Shown here: one piece after another, positions 37,880 to 47,464 of the stretch
How positions within the stretch are numbered: position 1 is the stretch's first letter
How the letters are laid out: every line of letters starts with the position of its first letter
From: Mycobacterium sp. PSTR-4-N
GTDB lineage: Bacteria > Actinomycetota > Actinomycetes > Mycobacteriales > Mycobacteriaceae
Direction of reading: 5' to 3'
Assembly (NCBI RefSeq): GCF_022348085.1
Contig: NZ_JAKRFN010000001.1
Span: forward strand, 619,321 to 683,320
Length of the DNA stretch: 64,000 nucleotides
Translations under genes and position numbers: made by a program
The notes under the pieces: generated by a model
What the model saw: only the letters and a program-made list of their open reading frames with translations
What the model was told of the DNA's origin: nothing
The model's database searches: none

Positions 37880-38908
37880 ATGGCCGTGCTGACGCCGAGC
37901 TCGCGGTTCCGTAGCGGCCTCCTCTTCGCCGTCGCCTCGGCGTTCGCCTTCGGCTGCTCGGGTCCATTCGGCAAAGCCTTGATGACCGCAGGCTGGAGCC
38001 CTACGGCCGCGGTCACCGCCCGGCTCGCCGGCGGTGCGCTGGCGATGGCCGTGTTCGCCACCGTTGCACATCCCGGGTGGTTGCGCGACGCGCGTCACCA
38101 TGTGCGCACGATCGTCGCCTACGGCCTGATTCCCATCGCGGGTGCGCAGCTGTTCTACTACAACGCCGTCGCGCACCTGACGGTCGGCGTCGCGCTGCTG
38201 CTCGAGTACACGGCGCCGATCCTGGTCGTGGGCTGGCTGTGGGCGACCACTCGGCGGCGGCCCAGCGTACTGACGTTCTCCGGCGTGGTGCTGGCGATCG
38301 CCGGCATCACCGCTGTGCTGGGGCTGGTCGGCCCCCACGGCTTCTCTCCGGTGCACTTCGATCTCGTCGGCGTCGCGTTCGGCCTGGCCGCGGCCGTGTG
38401 CGCGGCCTGCTACTTCGTGATGTCGGAAAGGGTGTCCGGAACAGACACCGACGGCGACGCCGACACCCCGCTGCACCCGATCACGCTGGCCACGGCGGGC
38501 CTGTTCGTCGGCGCAGCCGCGGTCGCGCTCATCGGCGTCACCGGTGTGATGCCAATGAGGTTCACCGCCAACGACACCGTGGTGGCCGGCATGACCATGT
38601 CATGGGTGCTCCCGGTGATCGCGCTGGCCCTCTTCCCGACCGCGATCGCCTACACCCTGGGCATCGTGAGCATCGCCCGGCTCAAGCCGCGATTCGCGTC
38701 GCTGGTGGGCCTGTCCGAGGTCATGTTCGCCGTGCTGGCGGCGTGGGTGCTGGTGGGGGAAGCGGTGACCGCCACCCAGGCCGTGGGCGGTGCGATCGTG
38801 CTCGCCGGACTGGCGCTGGCCCGTCAGGGTGACCGCGGTGAACTCGCGACGGCGAATGCCGCGACCTGGCCGGACGCCCCGCTCGGTGAACTAACATCGT
38901 CGAGGTGA
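37880..38908 (+). CDS. EamA/DMT-family transporter
   Basis: A protein of 342 residues with about ten hydrophobic segments in the two-repeat drug/metabolite transporter pattern (FAVASAFAFGCSGPFGKALM, AVAHLTVGVALLLEYTAPILVV, KPRFASLVGLSEVMFAVLAAWVLVGE). Substrates of this family include amino acids and metabolites; none can be named. The ATG at 37880 has GGAGG. Its TGA overlaps the GTG of the first cutinase gene. Confidence 0.9.
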   Translation: MAVLTPSSRFRSGLLFAVASAFAFGCSGPFGKALMTAGWSPTAAVTARLAGGALAMAVFATVAHPGWLRDARHHVRTIVAYGLIPIAGAQLFYYNAVAHLTVGVALLLEYTAPILVVGWLWATTRRRPSVLTFSGVVLAIAGITAVLGLVGPHGFSPVHFDLVGVAFGLAAAVCAACYFVMSERVSGTDTDGDADTPLHPITLATAGLFVGAAAVALIGVTGVMPMRFTANDTVVAGMTMSWVLPVIALALFPTAIAYTLGIVSIARLKPRFASLVGLSEVMFAVLAAWVLVGEAVTATQAVGGAIVLAGLALARQGDRGELATANAATWPDAPLGELTSSR

Positions 38909-39564
38909 TGATCGATCTTGATGTGCGCCGGGTGGCGGGGTTCGTCGCCACCGCCGTCGCCGGGGCGGCCATGGTCGCGGCACCGGCCCTCACCGCGCCG
39001 ATCGCGGCCGCCCAGGGCTGTCCCGACATCGAAGTGGTCTTCGCCCGCGGCACGGACGAGCCGCCGGGACTCGGCCGTGTCGGCGGCGCATTCGTCGATT
39101 CGCTGAGGGATCGCGTCGGGGGCCGTTCCGTCGGCACCTACGCGGTCAACTATCCGGCGTCGTTCGACTTCCTGCAGGTCGCCGCGGGCGCCAACGACGC
39201 GAGCGGGCACATCCAGTACATGATCGCCAACTGCCCCGGCACGCGGCTCGTGCTGGGCGGCTACTCACAAGGCGCTGCGGTGATCGACGTCATCGCCGCG
39301 GTCCCGGTGCCGGGTGCCGGCTTCACCGCGCCGCTGCCCCCGAACGCCCCCGACCATGTGGCCGCGATAGCGGTGTTCGGCAATCCATCGACGAAGATCG
39401 GGCTCCCGCTGACCTCGAGCCCCGTCTGGGGTGGCCGGTCCATCGACCTGTGCACGCCCAACGACCCGGTGTGCTCGGGCGGCAACGACGTCCCCGCGCA
39501 CAGCAACTACGGACCGTCCGGACTGACAGATCAGGCCGCCGCCTTCGTCGCGGGACTTTTGTAG
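38905..39564 (+). CDS. Cutinase-family secreted esterase (first of three)
   Basis: A protein of 219 residues. A signal peptide (VATAVAGAAMVAAPALTAPIAAAQG) precedes the cutinase fold with FARGTDEPPGLGR, the nucleophile elbow LVLGGYSQGAAV, the aspartate in DLCTPNDPVC and the histidine in PAHSNYG. Four cysteines fit two disulfides. Mycobacterial cutinase-like proteins hydrolyse esters and lipids. The GTG at 38905 overlaps the EamA stop; an ATG at 38908 is equally possible. By position it corresponds to the cut3/cut4 region of M. tuberculosis. Confidence 0.92.
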   Translation: MMIDLDVRRVAGFVATAVAGAAMVAAPALTAPIAAAQGCPDIEVVFARGTDEPPGLGRVGGAFVDSLRDRVGGRSVGTYAVNYPASFDFLQVAAGANDASGHIQYMIANCPGTRLVLGGYSQGAAVIDVIAAVPVPGAGFTAPLPPNAPDHVAAIAVFGNPSTKIGLPLTSSPVWGGRSIDLCTPNDPVCSGGNDVPAHSNYGPSGLTDQAAAFVAGLL

Positions 39565-39588
39565 ACCAGCTATACGTTACGGTGCATT

Positions 39589-40254
39589 GTGCGATCCGAT
39601 CGACTGCGCCGCCTCGTCGTGGCCGCCGCCGCGGCAGCCCTGCCACTGGCCGGCTCCGCTGTCCTGCCCGTCCCCGCCGCCTCGGCCCAACCCTGCTCGG
39701 ACGTCGAGGTGATCTTCGCCCGGGGTACCAGTGAGCCGCCCGGAATCGGGCGCGTGGGGCAGGCGCTGACCGATGCGCTGAACACCCAGCTGGGCGGTCG
39801 TTCGGTCAGCACCTATGCGGTCAACTACCCCGCCAGCTACGACTTCCTGAACACCGCGGTGGGCGCCACCGACGCCGCGGGCCGCATCGCCTCGCTGGCG
39901 GCGCAGTGCCCGAACACCCGGATCGTGCTCGGCGGGTATTCGCAGGGCGCCGCAGTGGTCGACATGCTCGCCGGGGTTCCACCGCTGGGCAACAAGATCG
40001 GGGAGATCGGTTCGGCCCCTCCGCTGGCGTCCGGCTTGGTCGGCAACGTCGACGCCGTCGCGGTGTTCGGCAACCCCGCCGCGAAGTTCGGCAACCCGGT
40101 CTCGGGCGCCGGGGCGTTCGCCGGCAAGGCGATCGACCTCTGCGCTGACGGTGACCCGATCTGCTCGGACGGCCGGAACCCGTTCGCGCACACCCACTAC
40201 GAGACCTCACCGTTCATCGGCCAAGCTGCAGGGTTCGCCGCAGCCCGGGTCTGA
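39589..40254 (+). CDS. Cutinase-family secreted esterase (second of three)
   Basis: A protein of 221 residues. A signal peptide ends at ASAQPCSD. The triad elements are GGYSQGAAVV, DLCADGDPICSDG and FAHTHYE, and the oxyanion region is FARGTSEPPGIGR. It is a tandem paralogue of its neighbours. The GTG start is 25 bases after the first cutinase stop and the next gene begins 15 bases downstream, so the three are probably co-transcribed. No strong ribosome-binding site is visible. Confidence 0.92.
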   Translation: MRSDRLRRLVVAAAAAALPLAGSAVLPVPAASAQPCSDVEVIFARGTSEPPGIGRVGQALTDALNTQLGGRSVSTYAVNYPASYDFLNTAVGATDAAGRIASLAAQCPNTRIVLGGYSQGAAVVDMLAGVPPLGNKIGEIGSAPPLASGLVGNVDAVAVFGNPAAKFGNPVSGAGAFAGKAIDLCADGDPICSDGRNPFAHTHYETSPFIGQAAGFAAARV

Positions 40255-40268
40255 CCTATCATCGCAAG

Positions 40269-40925
40269 GTGACCGTCTCGCTCCGCCGTGCCGCCATCTC
40301 GGCGGCGGCTGCCCTGGTGGCGGGGCTCGTGGGGCCGGCGGCCCCCGCCGCGTCGGCCGAGTCGTGCCCGCAGGCCGAGCTGATCTTCGCGCGTGGACGC
40401 CTCGAGTCGCCGGGCGCCGGACAGATCGGTAACGCGCTCGCCTCGGCGCTGCGGAGCAAGACCGGCAAGAACATCCGTCTCTACGCGGTGAACTACCCCG
40501 CCGACACCGAGGTCGACATCGGCGCCAACGACATGAGCGGGCGCATCTCCTACATGACGGACACCTGCCCCGACACCCGGCTGGTGCTGGGCGGCTACTC
40601 ACTCGGTGCTGCCGTCACCGACGTGGTGGTGGCGGTGCCGATCGCCGCGTTCGGGTTCAAGCGGCCGATGCCCGACGGCGCGGATCAGCACATCGCCGCC
40701 ATCACGCTGTTCGGCAACGGCAGCCAGTGGGTGGGCCCGATCGCCAACTTCACCAACCCGGCGCTGCGCGACAAGATCATCGAGCTGTGCCACGGGGATG
40801 ACCCGATCTGCAATCCGACCGACCCCAACAACTGGCAGGACTACTGGCCCCAACACCTCGCCCCGGCCTACATCAAGGCCGGCATGGTGACCCAGGCTGC
40901 CGACTTCGTCGCGGGTCGGCTCTAA
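40269..40925 (+). CDS. Cutinase-family secreted protein (third of three), altered oxyanion region
   Basis: A protein of 218 residues. A signal peptide ends at ASAESC. The serine elbow is GGYSLGAAV and the acid region is [10 protein letters not shown], with a histidine in PQHLAPAYI. The oxyanion turn reads [10 protein letters not shown] instead of the FARGT-EPPG of its two neighbours, so the Thr/Ser that normally helps stabilise the transition state is Arg. Activity may differ. Its TAA shares CTAA with the truA stop. Confidence 0.88.
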   Translation: MTVSLRRAAISAAAALVAGLVGPAAPAASAESCPQAELIFARGRLESPGAGQIGNALASALRSKTGKNIRLYAVNYPADTEVDIGANDMSGRISYMTDTCPDTRLVLGGYSLGAAVTDVVVAVPIAAFGFKRPMPDGADQHIAAITLFGNGSQWVGPIANFTNPALRDKIIELCHGDDPICNPTDPNNWQDYWPQHLAPAYIKAGMVTQAADFVAGRL

Positions 40926-41809
40926 CGGACCTCGTCGATACTGCGCAGATCCCGGGTGACGGTGGTGCGCGCTGCCAGTTCCTCGTCGGGCGGATAGTCC
41001 ACCCCCACGAGCGTCAGTCCCCGCGCCGGTGCCGCTGCGAAATCGCTGGAGCGTCGCGTCTCGGCCAGCAGCGCTGCGCACCAGGTGGCGTCGCGGCGAT
41101 GCTCCCCCACCGCGAGCAGCGCGCCGACCAGCGAGCGCACCATGTTCCAGCAGAACGCGTCGGCGCTGACATGGATCGAGATCTCGTCTCCCGTGCGCAC
41201 CACGTCGAGCCGCTGCAGGTCGCGGATCGTGGTCGCGCCGTCGCGATGACGACAGAACGCCGCAAAGTCTCTCAGCCCCAACAATTCTCGCGAGGCGGCC
41301 GACATCGCCTCGGTGTCCAGCGGGCGCGGCCACGCGGTCACGATTCGTGCATGCGCGGGTAGCACCCCCCACGGAGCCGTGGACAATCGATAGATGTAGT
41401 GCCGGCGCAGCGCCGAGAACCGCGCGTCGAAACCCGCTGCAGCACGGGCGATCTGCAGCACCCGAACGTCAAGCGGCAGAAGCCGGCCGAGTCGGCGCAC
41501 CAGCGGCCCGAATTCGGGCTCACCGGCACGCGAGGTGCGCGGGTAGGCATGCGAAACAGCCTGTGGGGGAACGTCGACGTGTGCGACCTGACCGGTGGCG
41601 TGGACGCCGGCATCGGTGCGGCCCGCAGCACGCGTCTGCACCGGAGTGCGGAACACCGTCGTCAGTGCCTCGTCGATGACGCCGGCCACGGTGCGCTGCC
41701 CGGCCTGCGTCGCCCACCCCGCGAACTCTGTTCCGTCGTAGGCGATGTCGAGGCGCAGGCGGACAGATGTGACGAGCCCGCCATCGGGATCGATGACGGG
41801 CTCGTTCAC
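40922..41809 (-). CDS. truA: tRNA pseudouridine(38-40) synthase
   Basis: A protein of 295 residues. The catalytic aspartate is in [21 protein letters not shown], and [16 protein letters not shown] and [17 protein letters not shown] are family motifs. It pseudouridylates the anticodon arm of tRNAs. The GTG at 41809 is the best start after the rplQ stop at 41820. It is the last gene of the ribosomal transcript and ends convergently on the third cutinase. Confidence 0.93.
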   Translation of the reverse strand: MNEPVIDPDGGLVTSVRLRLDIAYDGTEFAGWATQAGQRTVAGVIDEALTTVFRTPVQTRAAGRTDAGVHATGQVAHVDVPPQAVSHAYPRTSRAGEPEFGPLVRRLGRLLPLDVRVLQIARAAAGFDARFSALRRHYIYRLSTAPWGVLPAHARIVTAWPRPLDTEAMSAASRELLGLRDFAAFCRHRDGATTIRDLQRLDVVRTGDEISIHVSADAFCWNMVRSLVGALLAVGEHRRDATWCAALLAETRRSSDFAAAPARGLTLVGVDYPPDEELAARTTVTRDLRSIDEVR

Positions 41810-41819
41810 GGAACTGCTA

Positions 41820-42407
41820 CTACTTGCTGTCGTCGGCTTCCCCATCGGCGGCCTCGGCCTCGGCGGCCTCCTGGGCCTCGACCTCGACATCGGACTCGTC
41901 GGCGATCGGAGTCTCGTCGACGGCCTCGACCTCGTCAGCGCTGGGACCTTCAGCAGCCTCCGGCTCGACGGAGGCCTGCGGGGCGGCAGCCGCCGCGACC
42001 TTCTGCGCAGCGTCGGCGCGGCGAGCGCGGTTGGCCTCGCTGGTCACCGTCTTCTCCCGCACCAGCTCGATGACCGCCATGGGCGCGTTGTCGCCCTTGC
42101 GGTTCTCGACCTTGATGATGCGGGTGTAGCCACCGGCACGATCGGCGAAGAACGGCCCGATCTCGGCGAACAGGATGTGCACGACGTCCTTGTCGCGGAT
42201 CTTCTTCATCACCTCACGCCGGTTGTGCAGCGAGCCCTTCTTGGCATGGGTGATGAGCTTCTCGGCGTACGGACGCAACGCCCGCGCCTTGGGCTCCGTC
42301 GTCTTGATGCGGCCGTGCTCGAAGAGCGAGGTGGCCAGGTTGGCCAGGATCGCCTTCTGGTGCGACGACGAACCGCCGAGGCGGGGTCCCTTGGTGGGCT
42401 TGGGCAT
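41820..42407 (-). CDS. rplQ: 50S ribosomal protein L17
   Basis: A protein of 195 residues. The first ~120 residues are the L17 core ([52 protein letters not shown]). The last ~75 residues are an Ala/Glu-rich acidic extension, typical of actinobacterial L17. The ATG 42407 lies 74 bases after rpoA. Confidence 0.98.
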   Translation of the reverse strand: MPKPTKGPRLGGSSSHQKAILANLATSLFEHGRIKTTEPKARALRPYAEKLITHAKKGSLHNRREVMKKIRDKDVVHILFAEIGPFFADRAGGYTRIIKVENRKGDNAPMAVIELVREKTVTSEANRARRADAAQKVAAAAAPQASVEPEAAEGPSADEVEAVDETPIADESDVEVEAQEAAEAEAADGEADDSK

Positions 42408-42481
42408 TGCGACTGTCTCCTATGTGGGGCCGACCCCCGTATCAGGTAGGGCCGGGACGGTTTGGGTGGGAACAGACCCGG

Positions 42482-43588
<1,107 letters not shown>

Positions 43589-43595
43589 TTAGGTG

Positions 43596-43623
43596 ATCCG
43601 TGGGACCGGTTGGTCCCGCGGAT
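43596..43623 (-). other. Strong hairpin between rpsD and rpoA
   Basis: ATCCGTGGGACC (43596-43607) pairs with GGTCCCGCGGAT (43612-43623) over 12 positions with one G-U, and the loop is GGTT. It begins three bases beyond the rpsD stop on the minus strand. There is no T-run. It may be a processing or attenuation site that sets the ratio of rpoA to the ribosomal genes, or a barrier to 3' exonucleases. Confidence 0.6.
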
Positions 43624-43626
43624 GTC

Positions 43627-44232
43627 TTACTTCGAGTAGAGCTCGACGATCAGCTGCTCGGTGAGCGGCACGTCGATCTGCGCGCGCTCGGGCAACTGGT
43701 GCACGAGGATGCGCTGACGCTCGCCGACCACCTGCAGCCAGCCCGGGATCGGGCGCTCGCCGGCGGTCTGCCGGGCCACCTCGAAGGGCAGGGTGTTGAT
43801 CGACTTGTCCTTGACGTCGATGATGTCGTACTGCGACACCCGGTAGCTGGGCACGTCGACCTTCACGCCGTTGACGGTGAAGTGGCCGTGGCTGACCAGC
43901 TGACGCGCCATGCGGCGGGTGCGGGCCAGGCCGGCCCGGTAGACGACGTTGTCCAGCCGGCTCTCGAGGATGCGCAGCAGGTTGTCACCGGTCTTGCCGG
44001 GCTGACGCACCGCTTCCTCGTAGTAGCGACGGAACTGCTTCTCCATGACGCCGTAGGTGAAGCGGGCCTTCTGCTTCTCCTGCAGCTGGGTGCGGTATTC
44101 GCTCTCCTTGATCCGCGCGCGGCCGTGCTGGCCGGGCGGGTAGGGGCGCTTCTCGAACGACTGATCTCCACCGACGAGGTCGACGCCGAGGCGGCGCGAC
44201 TTGCGGGTGACGGGTCCGGTGTAACGAGCCAT
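43627..44232 (-). CDS. rpsD: 30S ribosomal protein S4
   Basis: A protein of 201 residues with ARYTGPVTRKSRRLGVDLVGGDQSFEKRPYPPGQHGRARIKESEY and the S4 RNA-binding domain RLDNVVYRAGLARTRRMARQLVSHGHFTVNGV. It lacks the zinc-binding cysteines of some S4 proteins, like the M. tuberculosis version I recall. S4 nucleates 30S assembly. The ATG 44232 is 22 bases after rpsK. Confidence 0.98.
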   Translation of the reverse strand: MARYTGPVTRKSRRLGVDLVGGDQSFEKRPYPPGQHGRARIKESEYRTQLQEKQKARFTYGVMEKQFRRYYEEAVRQPGKTGDNLLRILESRLDNVVYRAGLARTRRMARQLVSHGHFTVNGVKVDVPSYRVSQYDIIDVKDKSINTLPFEVARQTAGERPIPGWLQVVGERQRILVHQLPERAQIDVPLTEQLIVELYSK

Positions 44233-44254
44233 GAGTTCTAGTTCTCCCTATCCC

Positions 44255-44668
44255 TTAGACCCGGCGCCGCTTGGGCGGACGGCAACCGTTGTGCGGCTGA
44301 GGGGTGACGTCGGAAATCGCGCCCACCTCGAGGCCGGCAGCCTGCAGCGAGCGGATGGCGGTCTCGCGGCCCGAACCCGGGCCCTTGACGAACACGTCGA
44401 CCTTCTTGACACCGTGCTCCTGCGCCTTGCGGGCAGCGTTCTCGGCGGCGAGCTGGGCGGCGAACGGCGTCGACTTGCGCGAGCCCTTGAAGCCCACGTG
44501 ACCCGAGCTGGCCCACGCGATGACGTTGCCCTGCGGATCGGTGATCGACACGATCGTGTTGTTGAACGTGCTCTTGATGTGCGCGGCGCCGTGCGGGACG
44601 TTCTTCTTCTCCCGGCGGCGGGTCTTGGCGGCACCCTTCTTGGGCGCGCCCTTCTTGGCTTGTGCCAT
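44255..44668 (-). CDS. rpsK: 30S ribosomal protein S11
   Basis: A protein of 137 residues. The core [46 protein letters not shown] and the C-terminal [18 protein letters not shown] are S11. A basic N-terminal tail of about 25 residues precedes it. It begins six bases after the rpsM stop. Confidence 0.98.
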   Translation of the reverse strand: MAQAKKGAPKKGAAKTRRREKKNVPHGAAHIKSTFNNTIVSITDPQGNVIAWASSGHVGFKGSRKSTPFAAQLAAENAARKAQEHGVKKVDVFVKGPGSGRETAIRSLQAAGLEVGAISDVTPQPHNGCRPPKRRRV

Positions 44669-44674
44669 CTCGGG

Positions 44675-45049
44675 TTACCTGGCCTTCTTCTTGCCGGCGA
44701 TGGTGCGCTTCGGGCCCTTACGGGTGCGCGCGTTGGTTTTGGTCCGCTGGCCGCGCACCGGCAGGCCGCGACGGTGCCGCAGGCCCTGGTAGCAGCCGAT
44801 CTCGATCTTGCGGCGGATGTCGGCCTGCACCTCACGGCGCAGATCACCCTCCACCTTGAGGTTGCCCTCGATGTAGTCGCGCAGCTGGCTCACCTGATCG
44901 TCGGTGAGGTCCTTGGTGCGCTGGTCCCGGCTGATACCGGTCGCCTCCAGGATCTCCTGGCTGCGGGTACGGCCGATGCCGTAGATGTAGGTCAGCGCGA
45001 TCTCCATGCGCTTGTCGCGCGGCAGATCGACGCCCATGAGACGTGCCAC
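44675..45049 (-). CDS. rpsM: 30S ribosomal protein S13
   Basis: A protein of 124 residues with [33 protein letters not shown] and the C-terminal [20 protein letters not shown]. It lies in the order rpmJ-rpsM-rpsK-rpsD. The gap to rpmJ upstream is 155 bases and holds a small hairpin. Confidence 0.98.
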   Translation of the reverse strand: MARLMGVDLPRDKRMEIALTYIYGIGRTRSQEILEATGISRDQRTKDLTDDQVSQLRDYIEGNLKVEGDLRREVQADIRRKIEIGCYQGLRHRRGLPVRGQRTKTNARTRKGPKRTIAGKKKAR

Positions 45050-45110
45050 AGGGGTGTTTCCTTCTCTATGCGGAGGTCTGGTCCCAGCCCGTTCCCGCGC
45101 TCTTGGCGGG

Positions 45111-45130
45111 GTCCGGCCTCCGTGCCGGAC
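45111..45130 (-). other. Hairpin in the rpmJ-rpsM gap
   Basis: GTCCGGC (45111-45117) and GCCGGAC (45124-45130) form a perfect 7-bp stem with a six-base loop inside the longest gap of the ribosomal operon (155 bases). It could be part of a leader for rpsM or a processing site; no function can be claimed. Confidence 0.4.
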
Positions 45131-45204
45131 GCGATCGAAGGCCGTATGCCTTCAGTGGTGCTGGGAGTTCGTCATTCAGTTGTGGTGCGGGCTGTTACTG
45201 CGAA

Positions 45205-45318
45205 CTAGCCCTGCCGCTGCTTGTGGCGGGGATCGGAGCAGATCACCATGACTCGCCCATGCCGGCGGATCACCCTGCACTTGTCGCAGATCGGCTTGAC
45301 GCTCGGGTTCACCTTCAC
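45205..45318 (-). CDS. rpmJ: 50S ribosomal protein L36
   Basis: A protein of 37 residues. It carries the zinc-ribbon ligands of the Zn-dependent form: CDKC, then [13 protein letters not shown] with Cys and His. The start is GTG at 45318 ([13 protein letters not shown]). It sits between infA and rpsM. Confidence 0.96.
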
Positions 45319-45352
45319 GGCTGTCGTCGATCCTTCTTCTCGTCGGTTGCGT

Positions 45353-45574
45353 TTACTTGTAGCGGTACACGATGCGGCCACGGGACAGGTCGTAGGGAGA
45401 GAGCTCCACCACGACGCGGTCCTCGGGGAGGATGCGGATGTAGTGCTGCCGCATCTTGCCGCTGATGTGGGCGAGGACCTTGTGTCCGTTCTCCAACTCA
45501 ATGCGGAACATCGCATTGGGCAGAGGTTCGACAACGCGGCCTTCGACCTCGATGGCACCGTCTTTCTTGGCCAT
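45353..45574 (-). CDS. infA: Translation initiation factor IF-1
   Basis: A protein of 73 residues, one S1/OB-fold domain with [52 protein letters not shown]. It is the first gene of the infA-rpmJ-rpsM-rpsK-rpsD-rpoA-rplQ-truA transcript. A probable promoter lies about 150 bases upstream. Confidence 0.99.
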
Positions 45575-45721
45575 ACTGGTTAGCGATCCTTGCTTTTCGT
45601 TTCGTATGGGAGTGCTGGCCTGGTTTGGTACAGCTCAGGTCCGACTAGCAACGTGGGCCGGAGCTCGGGAATTCCCGACAGGACACGCAAGAAGTCGGCG
45701 CGCAAACCGCACCGCCGATCC

Positions 45722-45749
45722 ATACTACTCGCTCGGCGAGCAGCCCCAA
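45722..45749 (-). promoter_or_regulatory. Probable SigA promoter of the infA operon
   Basis: On the minus strand TTGGGG (45744-45749) is followed after 16 bases by TAGTAT (45722-45727). It would give a leader of about 140 bases before infA. It lies in the 210-base gap between the orphan regulator gene and infA. The rest of this gap shows no further gene. Confidence 0.5.
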
Positions 45750-45784
45750 AATCGCCGAATCGCCCAGCGTGCTGACCCTACCGG

Positions 45785-46435
45785 TCAATCGGATTCCGGC
45801 CGGTGAGGGCGGTCGAGCCGGGACACGAACGCCGCGGCCTGACTGCGCCGCTCCATACCCAGTTTCGCCAGCAGCCGCGACACGTAATTCTTCACCGTCT
45901 TCTCGGCGAGGAACATCCGCGCCGCGATCTGCTTGTTCGTCAGTCCCTCTCCCAAGAGGTCCAACAGCACCTTCTCCTGGTCGCTGAGCCCGGAGAGCGG
46001 ATCGGAGCGGTCAGCGGCGCTGCGCAGCTTGGCCATCAACGCCGCAGCCGCCCGGTTGTCCAGTAGCGAACGCCCCGCCCCCACCTCCTTGACGGCCTTC
46101 GCCAGCTCCATGCCTTTGATGTCCTTGATGACGTAGCCGCTGGCGCCGGCCAGGATCGCGTCGAGCATGGCCTCGTCGGAGGTGAACGACGTCAGCATCA
46201 GGCAGCGCAGTTCAGGCAGCCGGGACAGCAGTTCGCGGCACAATTCGATGCCGTTGCCGTCGGGTAGCCGCACGTCGAGCACGGCCACGTCGGGCTGCAG
46301 GGCGGGGACGCGGGCGAGCGCCTCGGCCACCGTACCGGCCTCACCGATGACCTCGAGCTCCTCGTCGGCGCTGAGCAGGTCGATCAACCCGCGTCGCACC
46401 ACCTCGTGATCGTCGACCAGGAAGACACGGACCAT
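45785..46435 (-). CDS. devR: DevR/DosR-type response regulator (NarL/LuxR family)
   Basis: A protein of 216 residues, almost identical in layout to M. tuberculosis DevR. The receiver keeps D8, D9, the phospho-acceptor D54 (VLDVRLPDG), T82 and K104. The C-terminal LuxR helix-turn-helix reads [33 protein letters not shown]. DevR controls hypoxia and nitric-oxide dormancy genes. No heme kinase devS follows; the next gene downstream is infA. It is divergent from a universal stress protein gene. The ATG is at 46435. It may be a second copy of DevR in the genome. Confidence 0.9.
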   Translation of the reverse strand: MVRVFLVDDHEVVRRGLIDLLSADEELEVIGEAGTVAEALARVPALQPDVAVLDVRLPDGNGIELCRELLSRLPELRCLMLTSFTSDEAMLDAILAGASGYVIKDIKGMELAKAVKEVGAGRSLLDNRAAAALMAKLRSAADRSDPLSGLSDQEKVLLDLLGEGLTNKQIAARMFLAEKTVKNYVSRLLAKLGMERRSQAAAFVSRLDRPHRPESD

Positions 46436-46512
46436 CTCATCAGTATGGCGACTTCGCGGCCGCGGACAGACAGGATTGCGGCGCATCGCTGCGAGGTCGG
46501 CGGAAAGAGTCG

Positions 46513-46549
46513 AAGGCCTCTTGGCCCGCCCAGCCGCCGGCCGTAAGGT
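46513..46549 (+). promoter_or_regulatory. Degenerate DosR-like box and -10 element before the first stress-protein gene
   Basis: AAGGCCTCTTGGCCC (46513-46527) is a symmetric sequence that loosely matches the DosR box, and a TAAGGT -10 element lies at 46544-46549. The box would overlap the -35 position, the usual place for DosR activation, 56 bases before the start codon. The match to the consensus is only partial, so this is tentative. Confidence 0.35.
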
Positions 46550-46582
46550 TCCGTCTTGTCCACACGACGGGGAGGAACCGCG

Positions 46583-47455
46583 ATGAGCCATCCTGCGCGA
46601 GGATCTGAAATCGTTGTCGGAGTTGATGATTCACCGTCCTCGCAGGCCGCATTGGAATGGGCTGCCGAGGAGGCGAGGCTGCACGGCGCACCTCTGACCC
46701 TGCTCTACGCCGCGCCGCCACCGGTGTCTGTTTGGCCGGCGGCCTCCGTACCCGCGGGGTTGCTGGAGTGGCAGCTGCAGGTCGGGAAGGACATCCTCGC
46801 CGACGCGGAGCAGATCGCGAAGGACATCACCGGAGGGTCGGTGCCGGTGAAGTCGGAGTTCACCGCGGCTACCCCGACGGCGGGACTGGTCGAGGCGTCC
46901 CGGACGGCGAAGCTCGTCGTGGTGGGGTCGCGGGGACGCGGAGCGCTGGCCCGCACCATGCTCGGCAGCGTCAGCACCGGACTGGTGCACCGCGCGCACG
47001 GGCCGGTCGCGGTGGTCCACGACGGTGCGAAACCCGCGGCCGATGCGCCTGTCGTCGTAGGATTCGACGGCTCGGCCGACTCGCGAGCGGCCGTGGAGAT
47101 CGCGTTCGCCGAAGCCGCCCGACGGGGCGTCACGCTCACGGTGATGTATGCCTGGTGGTCGCCCGGAGCATTCGAATTCCCCGGCTTCGACTGGGAGGAG
47201 ATGCGTCCGGGGGTGGAACGCCAACTCGGCGAGCACCTCACCACCTGGCAGCAGAGCTATCCCGAGGTGCAAGTCGAGCCGGTGGCGGTCCCTGACCAGC
47301 CGGCGCGCCGGCTCGCCGAACGTGGGGACACAGCACAGCTCATCGTGGTCGGCAGCCGCGGGGAGGGAGCCATCGCCAGCACCCTGCTCGGTTCGGTCAG
47401 CAGCGCGGTCGTGCAGGCAGCTCGCGTCCCGGTGATCGTCGCCCGCCCGGACTGA
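46583..47455 (+). CDS. Universal stress protein, tandem two-domain
   Basis: A protein of 290 residues with two USP domains. Each has an N-terminal [18 protein letters not shown] / [18 protein letters not shown] strand and an ATP-binding G-2x-G-9x-G-S/T loop ([22 protein letters not shown] and [22 protein letters not shown]). Such tandem proteins are members of DosR regulons and bind ATP or cAMP. The ATG at 46583 has GGGGAGG upstream. It is followed after nine bases by the antiporter, probably in one transcript. Confidence 0.93.
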   Translation: MSHPARGSEIVVGVDDSPSSQAALEWAAEEARLHGAPLTLLYAAPPPVSVWPAASVPAGLLEWQLQVGKDILADAEQIAKDITGGSVPVKSEFTAATPTAGLVEASRTAKLVVVGSRGRGALARTMLGSVSTGLVHRAHGPVAVVHDGAKPAADAPVVVGFDGSADSRAAVEIAFAEAARRGVTLTVMYAWWSPGAFEFPGFDWEEMRPGVERQLGEHLTTWQQSYPEVQVEPVAVPDQPARRLAERGDTAQLIVVGSRGEGAIASTLLGSVSSAVVQAARVPVIVARPD

Positions 47456-47464
47456 CGGCGCGAC

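Noticed and set aside
41745..42449. Plus-strand frame opposite rplQ
   Set aside because: Shadow of the acidic-tailed L17 gene, with low-complexity translation.
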